Positions 18,486 to 27,295 of a DNA stretch of 64,000 nt are shown here, piece after piece (within the stretch, counting starts at the first letter, position 1; every line of letters begins with the position of its first letter). Made by a program: the position numbers and the translations under genes. This stretch comes from Aquabacter sediminis. GTDB taxonomy: Bacteria; Pseudomonadota; Alphaproteobacteria; Rhizobiales; Xanthobacteraceae. The notes under the pieces were generated by a model. The model made no database searches and had not been told where the DNA came from. It worked only from the letters and a program-made list of their open reading frames with translations. The DNA is taken from positions 124,001 through 188,000 of the forward strand of contig NZ_JARBFX010000009.1 in assembly GCF_028863665.1 (NCBI RefSeq). The letters run 5' to 3'.

Positions 18486-19271
18486 TCAGATCTGGCGCTC
18501 GACCATCATCTTCTTGATCTCGGCGATGGCCTTCGCCGGATTGAGGCCCTTCGGGCAAGCCTGGGCGCAGTTCATGATGGTGTGGCAGCGATAGAGCCGG
18601 AAGGGGTCTTCCAGATTGTCGAGCCGGGCACCGGTGCGCTCGTCGCGGCTGTCCTTCAGCCAGCGATTGGCCTGGAGGAGGGCCGCCGGGCCGAGATAGC
18701 GGTCGCCGTTCCACCAATAGCTCGGGCAGGAGGTGGAGCAGCAGGCGCACAGGATGCATTCATAGAGGCCGTCCAGCCGCTCGCGGTCTTCCTTGGACTG
18801 GCGCCACTCCTTCTCGGGGGCGGCGGTGTCCGTCTGCAGCCAGGGCTCGATGGAGGCGTGCTGGGCATAGAAGCGGGTGAGGTCGGGAACGAGGTCCTTG
18901 ACCACCGGCATGTGGGGCAGGGGATAGACGTTGACCACGCCCTTCACCAGCACCTCGTCCATGCCCTTGGTGCAGGCCAGAGTGTTGGTGCCGCCGATAT
19001 TCATGGCGCAGGACCCGCACACGCCCTCGCGGCAGGAGCGCCGGAAGGTCAGGGTCGGGTCGATCTTGTTCTTGATGTAGATGAGGCCGTCGAGCACCAT
19101 CGGTCCGCAATCGTCGCGGTCCACATAATAGGTGTCGATGCTGGGATTCTTGCCGTCGTCCGGGTTCCAGCGATAGATGCGGAACTCCGTGACCTTGGTC
19201 GCGCCCTTGGGCTTCGGCCACACCTTTCCGCCGGAGATCTGCGAATTCTTGGGAAGTGCGAGCTCAACCAT
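18486..19271 (-). CDS. sdhB: Succinate dehydrogenase iron-sulfur subunit
   Basis: A 261-residue Fe-S subunit of complex II that passes electrons from the FAD subunit to ubiquinone. [2Fe-2S] ligands lie in [15 protein letters not shown] plus the downstream TLAC. The [4Fe-4S] and [3Fe-4S] ligands lie in [16 protein letters not shown] and [17 protein letters not shown]. The start is ATG 19271 (MVELALP). It is the last sdh gene, separated from sdhA by a small coiled-coil gene. Confidence 0.97.
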   Translation of the reverse strand: MVELALPKNSQISGGKVWPKPKGATKVTEFRIYRWNPDDGKNPSIDTYYVDRDDCGPMVLDGLIYIKNKIDPTLTFRRSCREGVCGSCAMNIGGTNTLACTKGMDEVLVKGVVNVYPLPHMPVVKDLVPDLTRFYAQHASIEPWLQTDTAAPEKEWRQSKEDRERLDGLYECILCACCSTSCPSYWWNGDRYLGPAALLQANRWLKDSRDERTGARLDNLEDPFRLYRCHTIMNCAQACPKGLNPAKAIAEIKKMMVERQI

Positions 19272-19315
19272 TGGTGCATCCTGCTCGCCGGCTGCGCCGG
19301 GCGTAAGAAGGGGTC

Positions 19316-19561
19316 TCAATCATCCAGCAGGTCGCGGCGATCCGAACGGAAGCGCCGCTCCTCCTCGCGGTCCTGGCGCGCATCGCGTCGCGCCAGTTCG
19401 GTATTGGCGGCGGCGAGGCGGGCATTGGCGGCGATCAACTGATCGTCGAGGCCGTCCATGCGCTCCACCACCGCGTCGAGGTGACGGTTGAGGTGGTCGA
19501 GCTTGTCCTCGAGCGTCTTGAGACGCTCCAGGATCAGCTTGCCCACCTTCTTCTTCGCCAC
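19316..19561 (-). CDS. Small coiled-coil protein within the sdh operon
   Basis: An 81-residue, highly charged protein with no membrane segment. Residues ~7-60 form a continuous heptad pattern ([20 protein letters not shown], then [20 protein letters not shown]), and the tail is Arg/Asp-rich. It lies between sdhA (34 bp upstream) and sdhB (44 bp downstream) on the same strand, so it must be co-transcribed with them. It is not an SdhE/FAD assembly factor (no RGxxE motif). Function is unknown; an oligomeric accessory or assembly role for complex II is only a guess from location. Confidence 0.68.
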   Translation of the reverse strand: MAKKKVGKLILERLKTLEDKLDHLNRHLDAVVERMDGLDDQLIAANARLAAANTELARRDARQDREEERRFRSDRRDLLDD

Positions 19562-19595
19562 GCTCGCCTCCGCGCGAGAGCCGTCTGAAGCGCGC

Positions 19596-21434
19596 TCAGT
19601 AAACGCGCTTCTTGGGCTCGATATACTGGATGTCGTTCGACAGGGTGTAAGTGTGAACCGGACGATCGTCGAGCTTCACCTGGCCCGTAGCGGTGTCCAG
19701 GTAAGCCAGCGTGTGCTTCATCCAGTTGTGGTCGTCCCGGTCCGGATAATCCTCGCGGGCATGGGCGCCACGGCTTTCCTTGCGGTTGGCCGCGCTTTCC
19801 ATGGTCACCACCGCCTGGGAAATGAGGTTGTCATATTCCAGGGTCTCGATCAGGTCCGAATTCCAGACCAGCGAGCGGTCGGACACGCCGATATTGGTGG
19901 TGGCCGAGAACACGTCGTGGATGAGCGTGCGCCCTTCCTCCAGCACTTCGCCGGTGCGGAACACCGCGCAATTGCTCTGCATCACCCGCTGCATGCGGGC
20001 CCGCAGCTCCGCCGTGGGGGTGTCGCCCTTGGCATTGCGGAAGTGGTCGAGGCGCGAAAGCGCCTTGTCGGCGCTGTCGGCGGGCAGCTCGCGATGCTTC
20101 TCGCCGGGCTGCACCACCTCGGCGGCGCGCAGCGCCGCAGCGCGGCCGAACACCACCAGGTCGATGAGCGAGTTGGAGCCCAGGCGGTTGGCGCCGTGCA
20201 CGGAGACGCAGGCGGCCTCGCCGATGGCCATCAGGCCGGGCACCACCTTGTCCGGGTCGCCATGCACCTTGTTCAGCACCTCACCGTGATAATTGGTGGG
20301 GATGCCGCCCATATTGTAGTGCACGGTCGGGATGACCGGGATCGGCTCGCGCGTCACGTCCACGCCGGCGAAGATGCGTGCGCTTTCCGAGATGCCGGGC
20401 AGGCGCTCGTGCAGGATCTTCGGGTCCAGATGGTCGAGATGCAGGAAGATGTGGTCCTTGTTCTTGCCCACGCCCCGGCCTTCGCGGATCTCCATGGTCA
20501 TGGAGCGCGAGACCACGTCGCGGGAGGCAAGGTCCTTGGCCGAGGGGGCATAGCGCTCCATGAAGCGCTCGCCCTCGGAATTGGTCAGGTAGCCGCCCTC
20601 GCCGCGCGAGCCCTCGGTGATGAGGCAGCCCGAGCCATAGATGCCGGTGGGGTGGAACTGCACGAACTCCATGTCCTGGAGCGGCAGGCCGGCGCGCAGC
20701 ACCATGGCATTGCCGTCGCCCGTGCAGGTATGGGCCGAGGTCGCCGAGAAATAGGCGCGGCCATATCCGCCGGTGGCGAGGATGGTCAGGTGGGAGCGGA
20801 AGCGGTGGATGGTGCCGTCATCGAGCTTCAGGGCGACGACGCCGCGGCAGCGGCCTTCCTCGTCCATGATCAGGTCGATGGCGAAATATTCGATGAAGAA
20901 CTCGGCCTTGTGCTTCAGCGCCGCGCCATAGAGCGTGTGCAGCATGGCGTGACCGGTGCGGTCGGCGGCGGCGCAGGTGCGCTGGGCGGTGCCCTTGCCG
21001 AAATGCGTGGTCATGCCGCCGAAGGGGCGCTGGTAGATCTTGCCGTCCTCGGTGCGCGAGAAGGGCACGCCCCAGTGCTCGAGCTCATAGACGGCGGCCG
21101 GCGCATTGCGCACCAGATATTCGATGGCGTCCTGGTCGCCGAGCCAGTCCGACCCCTTGACGGTGTCGTACATGTGCCATTCCCACTTGTCCTCGCCCAT
21201 ATTGGCGAGCGAGGCGGCGACGCCGCCCTGGGCGGCCACCGTGTGCGAGCGGGTGGGGAACACCTTGGTGATGCAGGCGGTGCGCAGGCCCGCCTCCGAG
21301 CAGCCGACCACCGCGCGCAGGCCCGCGCCACCGGCGCCGACCACGAGCACGTCGTAGGTATGGTCCTGGATCGGATAGGCCGCGCCGTTCACGCCGGGGG
21401 CGGCTGAGCCGTTGGATGCGTTGGTTTCGGCCAT
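19596..21434 (-). CDS. sdhA: Succinate dehydrogenase flavoprotein subunit
   Basis: A 612-residue FAD subunit oxidising succinate to fumarate. [16 protein letters not shown] is the FAD Rossmann motif. [17 protein letters not shown] contains the His that covalently binds [19 protein letters not shown] and the substrate-binding/catalytic stretch [19 protein letters not shown] are conserved. The start is ATG 21434 (MAETN); a 12-codon upstream extension is open but overlaps sdhD. It follows sdhD by 4 bp. Confidence 0.97.
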   Translation of the reverse strand: MAETNASNGSAAPGVNGAAYPIQDHTYDVLVVGAGGAGLRAVVGCSEAGLRTACITKVFPTRSHTVAAQGGVAASLANMGEDKWEWHMYDTVKGSDWLGDQDAIEYLVRNAPAAVYELEHWGVPFSRTEDGKIYQRPFGGMTTHFGKGTAQRTCAAADRTGHAMLHTLYGAALKHKAEFFIEYFAIDLIMDEEGRCRGVVALKLDDGTIHRFRSHLTILATGGYGRAYFSATSAHTCTGDGNAMVLRAGLPLQDMEFVQFHPTGIYGSGCLITEGSRGEGGYLTNSEGERFMERYAPSAKDLASRDVVSRSMTMEIREGRGVGKNKDHIFLHLDHLDPKILHERLPGISESARIFAGVDVTREPIPVIPTVHYNMGGIPTNYHGEVLNKVHGDPDKVVPGLMAIGEAACVSVHGANRLGSNSLIDLVVFGRAAALRAAEVVQPGEKHRELPADSADKALSRLDHFRNAKGDTPTAELRARMQRVMQSNCAVFRTGEVLEEGRTLIHDVFSATTNIGVSDRSLVWNSDLIETLEYDNLISQAVVTMESAANRKESRGAHAREDYPDRDDHNWMKHTLAYLDTATGQVKLDDRPVHTYTLSNDIQYIEPKKRVY

Positions 21435-21438
21435 TGCG

Positions 21439-21825
21439 TCAGCCTCCCAGGCTGATCTTGAGCACGGCAAACGCGCCGGCGAGACCGACCGCGACCGTGA
21501 AGAAGGTGTTGGCGACGATGCAGAGCACCTTCATCGCTTCACCATGGACATAGTCCTCGATGATGACCTGCATGCCGATGCGCATGTGGGTGGTCACCGA
21601 AAGCAGGGTGAGCAGCAGGACGATGGCCACGAAGGGGCTGCCGATGGCGGCCCGCGCGGTGGCATAGCTTTCGCCCGCCAGCGAGATGACGATGCAGATG
21701 AAGGCGATCATCAGCAGCAGGTTGGCGGCGCCGGTGACCCGCTGAAGGAAGAAGTGATCCGTACCCGACCGGGCGGCGCCAAGGCCGCGGACGCGGCCGA
21801 GAGGGGTGCGCATGGGGCTGTGCAT
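21439..21825 (-). CDS. sdhD: Succinate dehydrogenase membrane anchor subunit
   Basis: A 128-residue hydrophobic anchor with three transmembrane segments ([50 protein letters not shown]). [18 protein letters not shown] carries the conserved His that contributes to haem b binding and the C-terminal Asp-Tyr near the quinone site. It lies between sdhC and sdhA with 10- and 4-bp gaps. Confidence 0.94.
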   Translation of the reverse strand: MHSPMRTPLGRVRGLGAARSGTDHFFLQRVTGAANLLLMIAFICIVISLAGESYATARAAIGSPFVAIVLLLTLLSVTTHMRIGMQVIIEDYVHGEAMKVLCIVANTFFTVAVGLAGAFAVLKISLGG

Positions 21826-21835
21826 GTCTCTCTCC

Positions 21836-22237
21836 TCAGCCCTTTACGGCCAGGCCGATGATCCAGATCAGCAGCGTCAGCGCCACCGAGCCGGCCAAAG
21901 TGGCCTTGGCCAGCAGGACCCGCTCATTGGCACCGAAGCCGATGAGGAAGTCCCACAGGAAGTGACGGATGCCGCCGAGGGCATGGTGCAGGAGCGCCCA
22001 GGTGAAGCCGAACAGGATCAGCATGCCGAGCCAGGACCCGGCCAGCCCCGAGAAGGTGGCATAGGCCCCCGGCGAGGTTGCCGCCGCCAGCAGCCACCAC
22101 ACCAGGATGACGGTGCCAAAATAAAGGGCGCCACCGGTGATGCGGTGCACGATGGACATCATCATCGTGAACAGCGGCGTATAGATCTGCAGGTGGGGCG
22201 ATAGCGGGCGCGTGACGCGCGTGGGGCTGTCGGCCAT
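21836..22237 (-). CDS. sdhC: Succinate dehydrogenase cytochrome b556 subunit
   Basis: A 133-residue membrane subunit with three transmembrane helices. The family signature RPLSPHLQIYTPLFTMMM leads into SIVHRITGG, whose Ser/Arg belong to the quinone site. HHALGGIRHFLWD carries the haem-ligand His. It is the first gene of sdhCDAB; the promoter should lie in 22238-22435. Confidence 0.95.
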   Translation of the reverse strand: MADSPTRVTRPLSPHLQIYTPLFTMMMSIVHRITGGALYFGTVILVWWLLAAATSPGAYATFSGLAGSWLGMLILFGFTWALLHHALGGIRHFLWDFLIGFGANERVLLAKATLAGSVALTLLIWIIGLAVKG

Positions 22238-22435
22238 GGGCCTCCTCCGAAAATCGACCGATCAGGTATCTCAATCGTCGCCAGTTCGCAACGATTCCAA
22301 AGCACAGTATGGATCGGACTGCACCTTTATGCCGCACCGCGGGAAAAAGGTAGAGAAAACCGCGCGGGTCCGGGCTGTGAGCCGCGCGTTCCGCGCCGGT
22401 CTTTCCGCGCGGCGACCGCCCATCGCTCCGAACGC

Positions 22436-22467
22436 AAAAAGGGGCGCGGACCCAGGTCCGCGCCCCT
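22436..22467 (-). terminator. Rho-independent terminator of ompW
   Basis: A 13-bp stem (AGGGGCGCGGACC 22440-22452 with GGTCCGCGCCCCT 22455-22467) is followed on the minus strand by TTTTT. It lies 27 bp after the ompW stop codon and separates it from sdhC. Confidence 0.88.
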
Positions 22468-22494
22468 GACTGTCGATCCTGCGTTGGCGCGGGA

Positions 22495-23187
22495 TCAGAA
22501 GCGATAGGTCACACCGGCGGCGACCAGCCAGGGGTTCAGGTCGGCCTGGCCCGGCAGGGTGGCGGCGCCCACGCCCACGTCGAAGCTCGGGGTGAGGAAG
22601 ATCTTCTTCACGTCGACGTTGATGCCCCAGTGCTTGTCGAACATGTAGTCGAAGCCGGCCTGCAGCGCCCAGCCCCAGGTGTTCTGGAGGCTGAGGGAGG
22701 TGACCGAGTTGGTGGTGCTGGTGTTGTAGAAGAAGGTGTAGTTCACGCCGAAGCCCACATACGGCTTGAACGCGCCCATCTCCGTGAAGTGATACTGCAG
22801 GGTCAGCGTGGGCGGCAGGATCCAGGTGCTGCCGATCTTGCCCAGGCTGGAGATGGAATCCTGGCCGTAGATGCTGCTCTTGGTGGTGCCCAGGATCAGT
22901 TCGAGGGCCACGTTCTTGGTCAGGAAGTAGGAGATGTCCAGTTCCGGCGTGATGGAGTTGGAATAGGACAGGTTGGAGCCGGCCACGCCCTGGACGTTAC
23001 CGCCATTCATGGGCAGCACGCCGAGCGCGCGCAGGCGGATCATCCACGGGCTCGGCTCGGTCACCGGCTGCACCGGAGCCTTCACCACCGGCGACAGATC
23101 CGCCGCGCTCGCAGCGGTCGCGAAAGCCGCCGTCATCATCGTCGCGGCGAAAAGGCCGATCCGCCCCCAGAAGCCCTTCGTAGCCAT
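22495..23187 (-). CDS. ompW: OmpW-family outer membrane protein
   Basis: A 230-residue precursor with a signal peptide (LFAATMMTAAFATAASAA). The mature protein is an eight-strand beta-barrel: PWMIRLRALGVLP, LDISYFLTKNVALELILGT, a GAFKPYVGFGVNYTFFYN strand pair, and the typical C-terminal aromatic GVTYRF. OmpW proteins form narrow pores for hydrophobic molecules and are often induced under low oxygen. An FNR/FixK-like box lies ~60 bp upstream. The start is ATG 23187 (MATKGFW). Confidence 0.92.
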   Translation of the reverse strand: MATKGFWGRIGLFAATMMTAAFATAASAADLSPVVKAPVQPVTEPSPWMIRLRALGVLPMNGGNVQGVAGSNLSYSNSITPELDISYFLTKNVALELILGTTKSSIYGQDSISSLGKIGSTWILPPTLTLQYHFTEMGAFKPYVGFGVNYTFFYNTSTTNSVTSLSLQNTWGWALQAGFDYMFDKHWGINVDVKKIFLTPSFDVGVGAATLPGQADLNPWLVAAGVTYRF

Positions 23188-23248
23188 GTCCCAGTCCCTT
23201 TGTGCAATGTGACTGCGGGAGAGTTGTCCGGCTTGGCCGTGGGAAAGT

Positions 23249-23262
23249 TTGAGATAGATCAA
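23249..23262. promoter_or_regulatory. FNR/FixK-type anaerobox upstream of ompW
   Basis: TTGAGATAGATCAA matches TTGAT-N4-ATCAA at 9 of 10 positions. Its centre is ~68 bp before the ompW ATG; a -41.5 location would give a ~27-nt leader. Oxygen control of ompW by FNR/FixK-class regulators is known in other bacteria; here it is inferred. Confidence 0.62.
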
Positions 23263-23437
23263 ATCTACGAGCCTGCCTTGTGGCTGCCTTCATTCCGCCT
23301 TGCGAATGTGGCTTGCGCGCAACAGCCGGGGGCACAATTTCTGCGACATGCTGTCCACTCGGCATGAGTCGGCGCCGTCAGCCGGGGAATGGATCGCTGT
23401 GATTGAGACCGTAGCCGCGCAGGAGTCGCAACGTCAG

Positions 23438-24592
23438 ATGGCCGACTCGCTGGACCGGCGCGCTCCGGCCGCCGTGAGTCTCTGGCGGGCAGGGGCCCGC
23501 CTGTTCGCGGTCCTCGTCCTTCTGGTGGTTGCCTGCGGCGCCGCGCCTCCGGCCCTTGCGCAGGCGCAGCCGGCCGGTTCCGATGCCGCCAACGCAAATC
23601 CTGCAACGTCCGACCCGGCGGAGGAGCACATCCAGGTGGGGCGGGAGGACCGCACCTATCTGATCTCCCGGCCGCCCGGGATCACCGCGCCCGCGCCCAC
23701 CGTCATCGCCCTCCACGCCGCCGGGCAGTCGTCCCAGAGCTTCCGCGACTATCTGGGGCTCGATGCCTCCGCCACGCCGCAGGGCGTGGTCACGGTCTAT
23801 CCCCAGGGCATCGGGCGGGTCTGGAATGATGGGCGCCCGGCCGCCATGCGCCTCAAGGCCCTGCTGACGCCCGGCGACGACGTGCCCTTCCTCATTCTCC
23901 TGGTGCATCGCCTGGTGCAGGAGGGCATCGCCGATCCCCGGCGCATCTATCTGCTTGGCATCTCCAATGGCGGCTTCATGGTGGAGCGCATGGCCTGCGA
24001 ATATGCCAACCTGTTCGCCGCCTTCGCCGTCACCATGGCGACCGCCCCCGCCAATTATCGCGAGGAATGCGCCCCGGCCCGGCCGGTGCCCATCATGTTC
24101 GTGCATGGGACGGCGGATTCGGTGATCGGCTGGTTCGGCTTCTGGACGCCGCTGGGCGCCACCCTGTCCGCGCCCGACAGCGCCTTGCTCTATGCCGCCC
24201 TCGATCGGTGCGCGCAGACGAAGACCGAGCCGCTGACCGATCGCGATCCCCTCGACGGCACCAGCATCTCGCTCCAGACCTGGACCAATTGCGAGGGCGG
24301 CGCCGAGGTGCGGCTCTACAAGGTGGACGGCGGCGGGCACCAGTCGCCCGCCCGCGTGCGCACCAAGCCGGACCTCGCCTCCTCCGTGCTCGGCCTGCGC
24401 AGCCGGGACATGGACATGGGCGAGGCCTCGCTGGCCTTCTTCTCACGCTTCGCGCTGCCGGGGCAGGACCCCGTCCCGCCGCCCCCGGCGAAGCGCACCA
24501 CGGGCAAGCCGGCCCCCGCCAAGGGGACGGCCAGTGGCCCGGCGCCCAAGCCCGCGTCCGCCGATGCTCAGCGGGGCAGCAAGACCCAGTAG
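23438..24592 (+). CDS. Secreted polyhydroxybutyrate depolymerase-like / feruloyl esterase-like hydrolase
   Basis: A ~384-residue alpha/beta-hydrolase of the LpqC/PHB depolymerase-like group. A hydrophobic signal segment (LFAVLVLLVVACGAAPPALA) implies export; a Cys in it could alternatively act as a lipobox. The nucleophile elbow is GISNGGFMV (Gly-x-Ser-x-Gly), the oxyanion region VIALHAAGQSSQSF, the acid Asp probably in FVHGTADSVIGW, and the His in GGGHQSP. A Pro/Lys/Ala-rich disordered tail follows. The start 23438 is favoured by AGGAG upstream. Its 3' end overlaps the convergent mesaconyl-CoA hydratase gene by 25 bp. The ester substrate is unknown. Confidence 0.8.
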   Translation: MADSLDRRAPAAVSLWRAGARLFAVLVLLVVACGAAPPALAQAQPAGSDAANANPATSDPAEEHIQVGREDRTYLISRPPGITAPAPTVIALHAAGQSSQSFRDYLGLDASATPQGVVTVYPQGIGRVWNDGRPAAMRLKALLTPGDDVPFLILLVHRLVQEGIADPRRIYLLGISNGGFMVERMACEYANLFAAFAVTMATAPANYREECAPARPVPIMFVHGTADSVIGWFGFWTPLGATLSAPDSALLYAALDRCAQTKTEPLTDRDPLDGTSISLQTWTNCEGGAEVRLYKVDGGGHQSPARVRTKPDLASSVLGLRSRDMDMGEASLAFFSRFALPGQDPVPPPPAKRTTGKPAPAKGTASGPAPKPASADAQRGSKTQ

Positions 24593-25617
24593 TCGAGGTC
24601 GAGGATCACGCTCGGGTCGTACTCCTCCCCCGTCTTCAGGGGGAAATCGGCGCAAGGGCGGTCCTTGGTGGCGATGGTGCGCACGCGCAGCGCGCCCACA
24701 TCGTCGCGGCCGGAAATCTCCGCCTTGTCGAGGATCTCGCTCCAGGCGAACACAGTCAGCCCGGCAAAGAGCGGCGAGACATGGCGCCCGCCATTGATGG
24801 CGGCCACGTGGAAGGCATTGGCCAGCCCGTTGAAGGACAGGGCGCGGGCGATGGAAATGACGTGCCCGCCATAGATCAGCCGGCGGCCGAAGCGGCCCTG
24901 GCCTTCGGTGAACTGGTTGAAATGCACCTTCGCCGTGTTCTGGTAGAGGCGGGTGGCGATCATGTGCTCCGCCTCCTCCACCGTCATGCCGTCCACATGG
25001 TCGATCTTCTCGCCCACCTCATAATCGCCGAAGCGATAGGGCGAGCCGGACAGGTCGTCCCGCCATTCGGAGGCATCCAGGGGCGGCACCGCATCGCCGA
25101 GGGCGTCGGGGGCAAGGGCCGCGGGCAGCTTGGGCACCACGGCCTCCACCGCCGGGGTCTTGGGATCGCGCTTGCGCACCATCACCCAGCGCACATAGTC
25201 GAGCACCTCGACGCCGTCCTGGTTGAAGCCGGTGGAGCGCACATAGACGACGCCGCTCTGGCCGTTGGAATTCTCCCGCAGCCCGATCACCTCGGAAACC
25301 GCATGCAGCGTGTCGCCGGGATAGACCGGGGCAAGGAAGCGCCCGCCCGCATAGCCGAGATTGGCCACCGCGTTCAGGGAGATGTCCGGCACCGTCTTGC
25401 CGAACACCACATGGAACACCAGCAGGTCATCCACCGGCGCGCGGGGATAGCCCAGCGCCTGGGCGAAGCTGTCGGCGGACTGCACCGCGAAGCGTGATCC
25501 ATAGAGCGCGCTGTAGAGGCTCACATCACCCGACGTGAGGGTGCGCGGCGTGGCGTGCCGGATCACCTGGCCGACGGAAAAATCCTCGAAGAAGTTGCCG
25601 GAACTGGTTTTCGTCAT
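24568..25617 (-). CDS. mch: Mesaconyl-CoA hydratase (MaoC family)
   Basis: A 349-residue double hot-dog protein resembling mesaconyl-C1-CoA hydratase of the ethylmalonyl-CoA pathway, which forms beta-methylmalyl-CoA. Two MaoC domains are seen: residues ~1-165 (FFEDFSVGQVIRHATPRTL, VDDLLVFHVVFGKTVPD, APVYPGDTL) and ~190-349 (YEVGEKIDHVDGMTVEE). In the second, FNQFTEGQGRFGRRLIYGGH contains the hydratase-type Asn/His residues. ATG 25617 follows AGGGG. A likely (3S)-malyl-CoA thioesterase of the same pathway lies at 33796-34674, and sdhCDAB is close by, fitting acetate/C2 assimilation. Confidence 0.87.
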   Translation of the reverse strand: MTKTSSGNFFEDFSVGQVIRHATPRTLTSGDVSLYSALYGSRFAVQSADSFAQALGYPRAPVDDLLVFHVVFGKTVPDISLNAVANLGYAGGRFLAPVYPGDTLHAVSEVIGLRENSNGQSGVVYVRSTGFNQDGVEVLDYVRWVMVRKRDPKTPAVEAVVPKLPAALAPDALGDAVPPLDASEWRDDLSGSPYRFGDYEVGEKIDHVDGMTVEEAEHMIATRLYQNTAKVHFNQFTEGQGRFGRRLIYGGHVISIARALSFNGLANAFHVAAINGGRHVSPLFAGLTVFAWSEILDKAEISGRDDVGALRVRTIATKDRPCADFPLKTGEEYDPSVILDLDYWVLLPR

Positions 25618-25794
25618 GGAGCCCCTCGCGCGCTTTGTGGCATGTTGGACCATGGCCAAGGTGCAACGCAACAGGGCGGCTTCCGCACGCCTTGACGGGA
25701 CAGGCCCCGGCGCGCCACATGGGGCTTGGCGTGGGAGGGGTGGTAACGGGAGCGGGCGTCTGTCCAGGCGCGCGACCCGGGAGAGGGGGTGGGG

Positions 25795-26721
25795 GTGAAG
25801 GGTTCTACGAGCCAGCAATTGTCGTTCCAGGCGATGATCTTCGTCATCTGCCTGTTTCCCTTCTATATCCTGGCGGCGTCGCTGACCAATTCGGCAGCGG
25901 TGCTCACCGACCTTCTGGCCACCTCCTTCGACCTGACGTCGCTGACCGCCTGCTGGCTGGTGCTGCGCATCGCCCATAAGGGCCCGGGGGAACGCTATGC
26001 CTATGGCCTCGGCAAGCTGGAAAACCTCGCCGAGCTGATGATCGCCATGCTTCAGGTGATCCTGGTCATCATCGCCAGTGTGCGGGCGGTCTCCAGCCTC
26101 ATGCACCCGGAAGCGGTGAGCGGGGCCATGCTTGGCCTTGCCGTGACCGCCGCCGCCGTGGCGGGCAACGTCTTTCTCAACCGCAAGGCGACGCGCCTCG
26201 CCCGCGAGACCCGCTCGCCGGTGCTGGCCGCGCAGGCGCGGGTGCATCTGGTCTCGGCGGTGTCGTCCGGCTCCGTCTTCTGCGTGACGGTCATCACCTC
26301 CACCTTCCACCACATCGAATGGGTGGCCTATCTCGACCCCATCGCCTCCTTCCTGGTGATCGGGCTGATGGTGTTCAACATCTTCGAGATGCTGACGAAC
26401 TCCCTCGGCTCCCTGCTCGACCAGGCGATCGGGGAGGCCGGGCAGCTGCGCATCCTGAAGGCGCTGACCTCCCATTTCGACGAGTTCGAGGAACTGGGCG
26501 ACATCCGCACCCGCCAGCATGGCGGCAAGATGCTGGTGGAGCTGCACCTGGGCTTTGACCCGCACTGGACGGTGGAGCGGGCCCGCGAGGCCGTGGCCAA
26601 GCTGTCCGGCGCGGTGAAGGAGGAGTTCAGCACGGTGGGTGACAGCGTGGACGTGGCGGTGGTGCTGCTCCCCCCCACCGCCCGCACGTTCCACGCCGCT
26701 GTGGCCGAGGCGGCTCAGTAG
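25795..26721 (+). CDS. Cation diffusion facilitator-like membrane protein with altered metal site
   Basis: A ~308-residue protein with six hydrophobic segments and a C-terminal ferredoxin-like domain (ELGDIRTRQHGGKMLVELHL), the CDF architecture. Alignment by eye to E. coli FieF (using RYAYGLGKLENLAEL) places ATSFD where transport-site DxxxD is expected and HLVSA where HxxxD is expected. Thus two of the four site ligands appear replaced by Ala. It may be a non-canonical or non-zinc transporter. Start is GTG 25795 (AGAGGGGG upstream) or GTG 25789. It overlaps the convergent DUF1737 gene by 7 bp. Confidence 0.83.
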   Translation: MKGSTSQQLSFQAMIFVICLFPFYILAASLTNSAAVLTDLLATSFDLTSLTACWLVLRIAHKGPGERYAYGLGKLENLAELMIAMLQVILVIIASVRAVSSLMHPEAVSGAMLGLAVTAAAVAGNVFLNRKATRLARETRSPVLAAQARVHLVSAVSSGSVFCVTVITSTFHHIEWVAYLDPIASFLVIGLMVFNIFEMLTNSLGSLLDQAIGEAGQLRILKALTSHFDEFEELGDIRTRQHGGKMLVELHLGFDPHWTVERAREAVAKLSGAVKEEFSTVGDSVDVAVVLLPPTARTFHAAVAEAAQ

Positions 26722-26918
26722 TCGGAGAGGGTGACGTCGTCCGTCCAGTCGCCCGGCACGTCCTTCACGATCACCTGGCCGCAGATGACGCGGCCCTTCA
26801 CCGGATCAAAGGTGAGGGTGGGTGCCCCATAAAGCTGCCATCCCTTGTTCAGCGCCGCGCTCACGCGCTTGCAGAAGGCGCTGTCGTCGGGACCCGTGAG
26901 ATAGCGATAGAGCTTCAT
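26715..26918 (-). CDS. DUF1737 small protein
   Basis: A 67-residue cytosolic protein matching the DUF1737 pattern: KLYRYLTGPDDSAFCKRVSA at the start, then NKGWQLYGAPTLTFDP and a beta segment VICGQVIVKDV. Function is unknown. It has the same orientation as mch upstream, separated by the CDF gene on the other strand. ATG 26918 begins the domain; a longer frame to 27062 has non-homologous content. Confidence 0.8.
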   Translation of the reverse strand: MKLYRYLTGPDDSAFCKRVSAALNKGWQLYGAPTLTFDPVKGRVICGQVIVKDVPGDWTDDVTLSDY

Positions 26919-27295
26919 GTGGCGGCCTTTGCCGGGTGGATGGAACCGTGCGGTTATAATCCGGCGGCAGGGTCGCGCAAATGGCGTGCGCGCGCCCGGC
27001 GCGTGCGTTGGCGCGCCGTGGCGGAAGACGCCCTGGCGCGCGCCGGTGGTGCAATCGCGCATCCGATAGGCGGTGCAACGATGAGTTTCTTCTTCAGGCG
27101 ACGAAGGGAGAGGTAAAAACGCTCCATTCTGGCAAGATGTAGGAGGTATTTGGATGCGATGTGGTTGAGAAAAGCTGGCAAGGTTGGGGTCGAAGCTGCA
27201 TTTTCAACCCCTGCTTTCATTGACACTTCCAAGCCACATGACTGAGAAAAGCCTCAAGAAAACCGCCCAGCACGAAGGGCGGAAGCGAGGCAACC
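26919..27295. other. Regulatory gap upstream of the first subtilase gene
   Basis: No supported gene. A 92-codon minus-strand frame (26954-27232) is open but has no ribosome site or recognisable domain. The last 120 bp are richer in A and T and hold the CTTTCATTGACA element shared with the second subtilase gene. Confidence 0.45.
27214..27225 (+). promoter_or_regulatory. CTTTCATTGACA element, copy 1
   Basis: A 12-bp sequence ending in a consensus -35 TTGACA, 71 bp before the start of the first subtilase gene. The identical 12-mer lies 70 bp before the second gene, while sequences around it differ. It is probably a shared promoter element; no good -10 box is seen at 16-18 bp, suggesting activator or alternative-sigma use. 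Confidence 0.55.

Noticed and set aside
19488-21407. 639-codon plus-strand frame opposite sdhA
   Set aside because: Antisense shadow of sdhA with His/Gly/Ala-rich composition and no recognisable domain.
26954-27232. 92-codon minus-strand frame upstream of the first subtilase
   Set aside because: No ribosome site, Arg-rich C-terminal half and no recognisable family; treated as non-coding.
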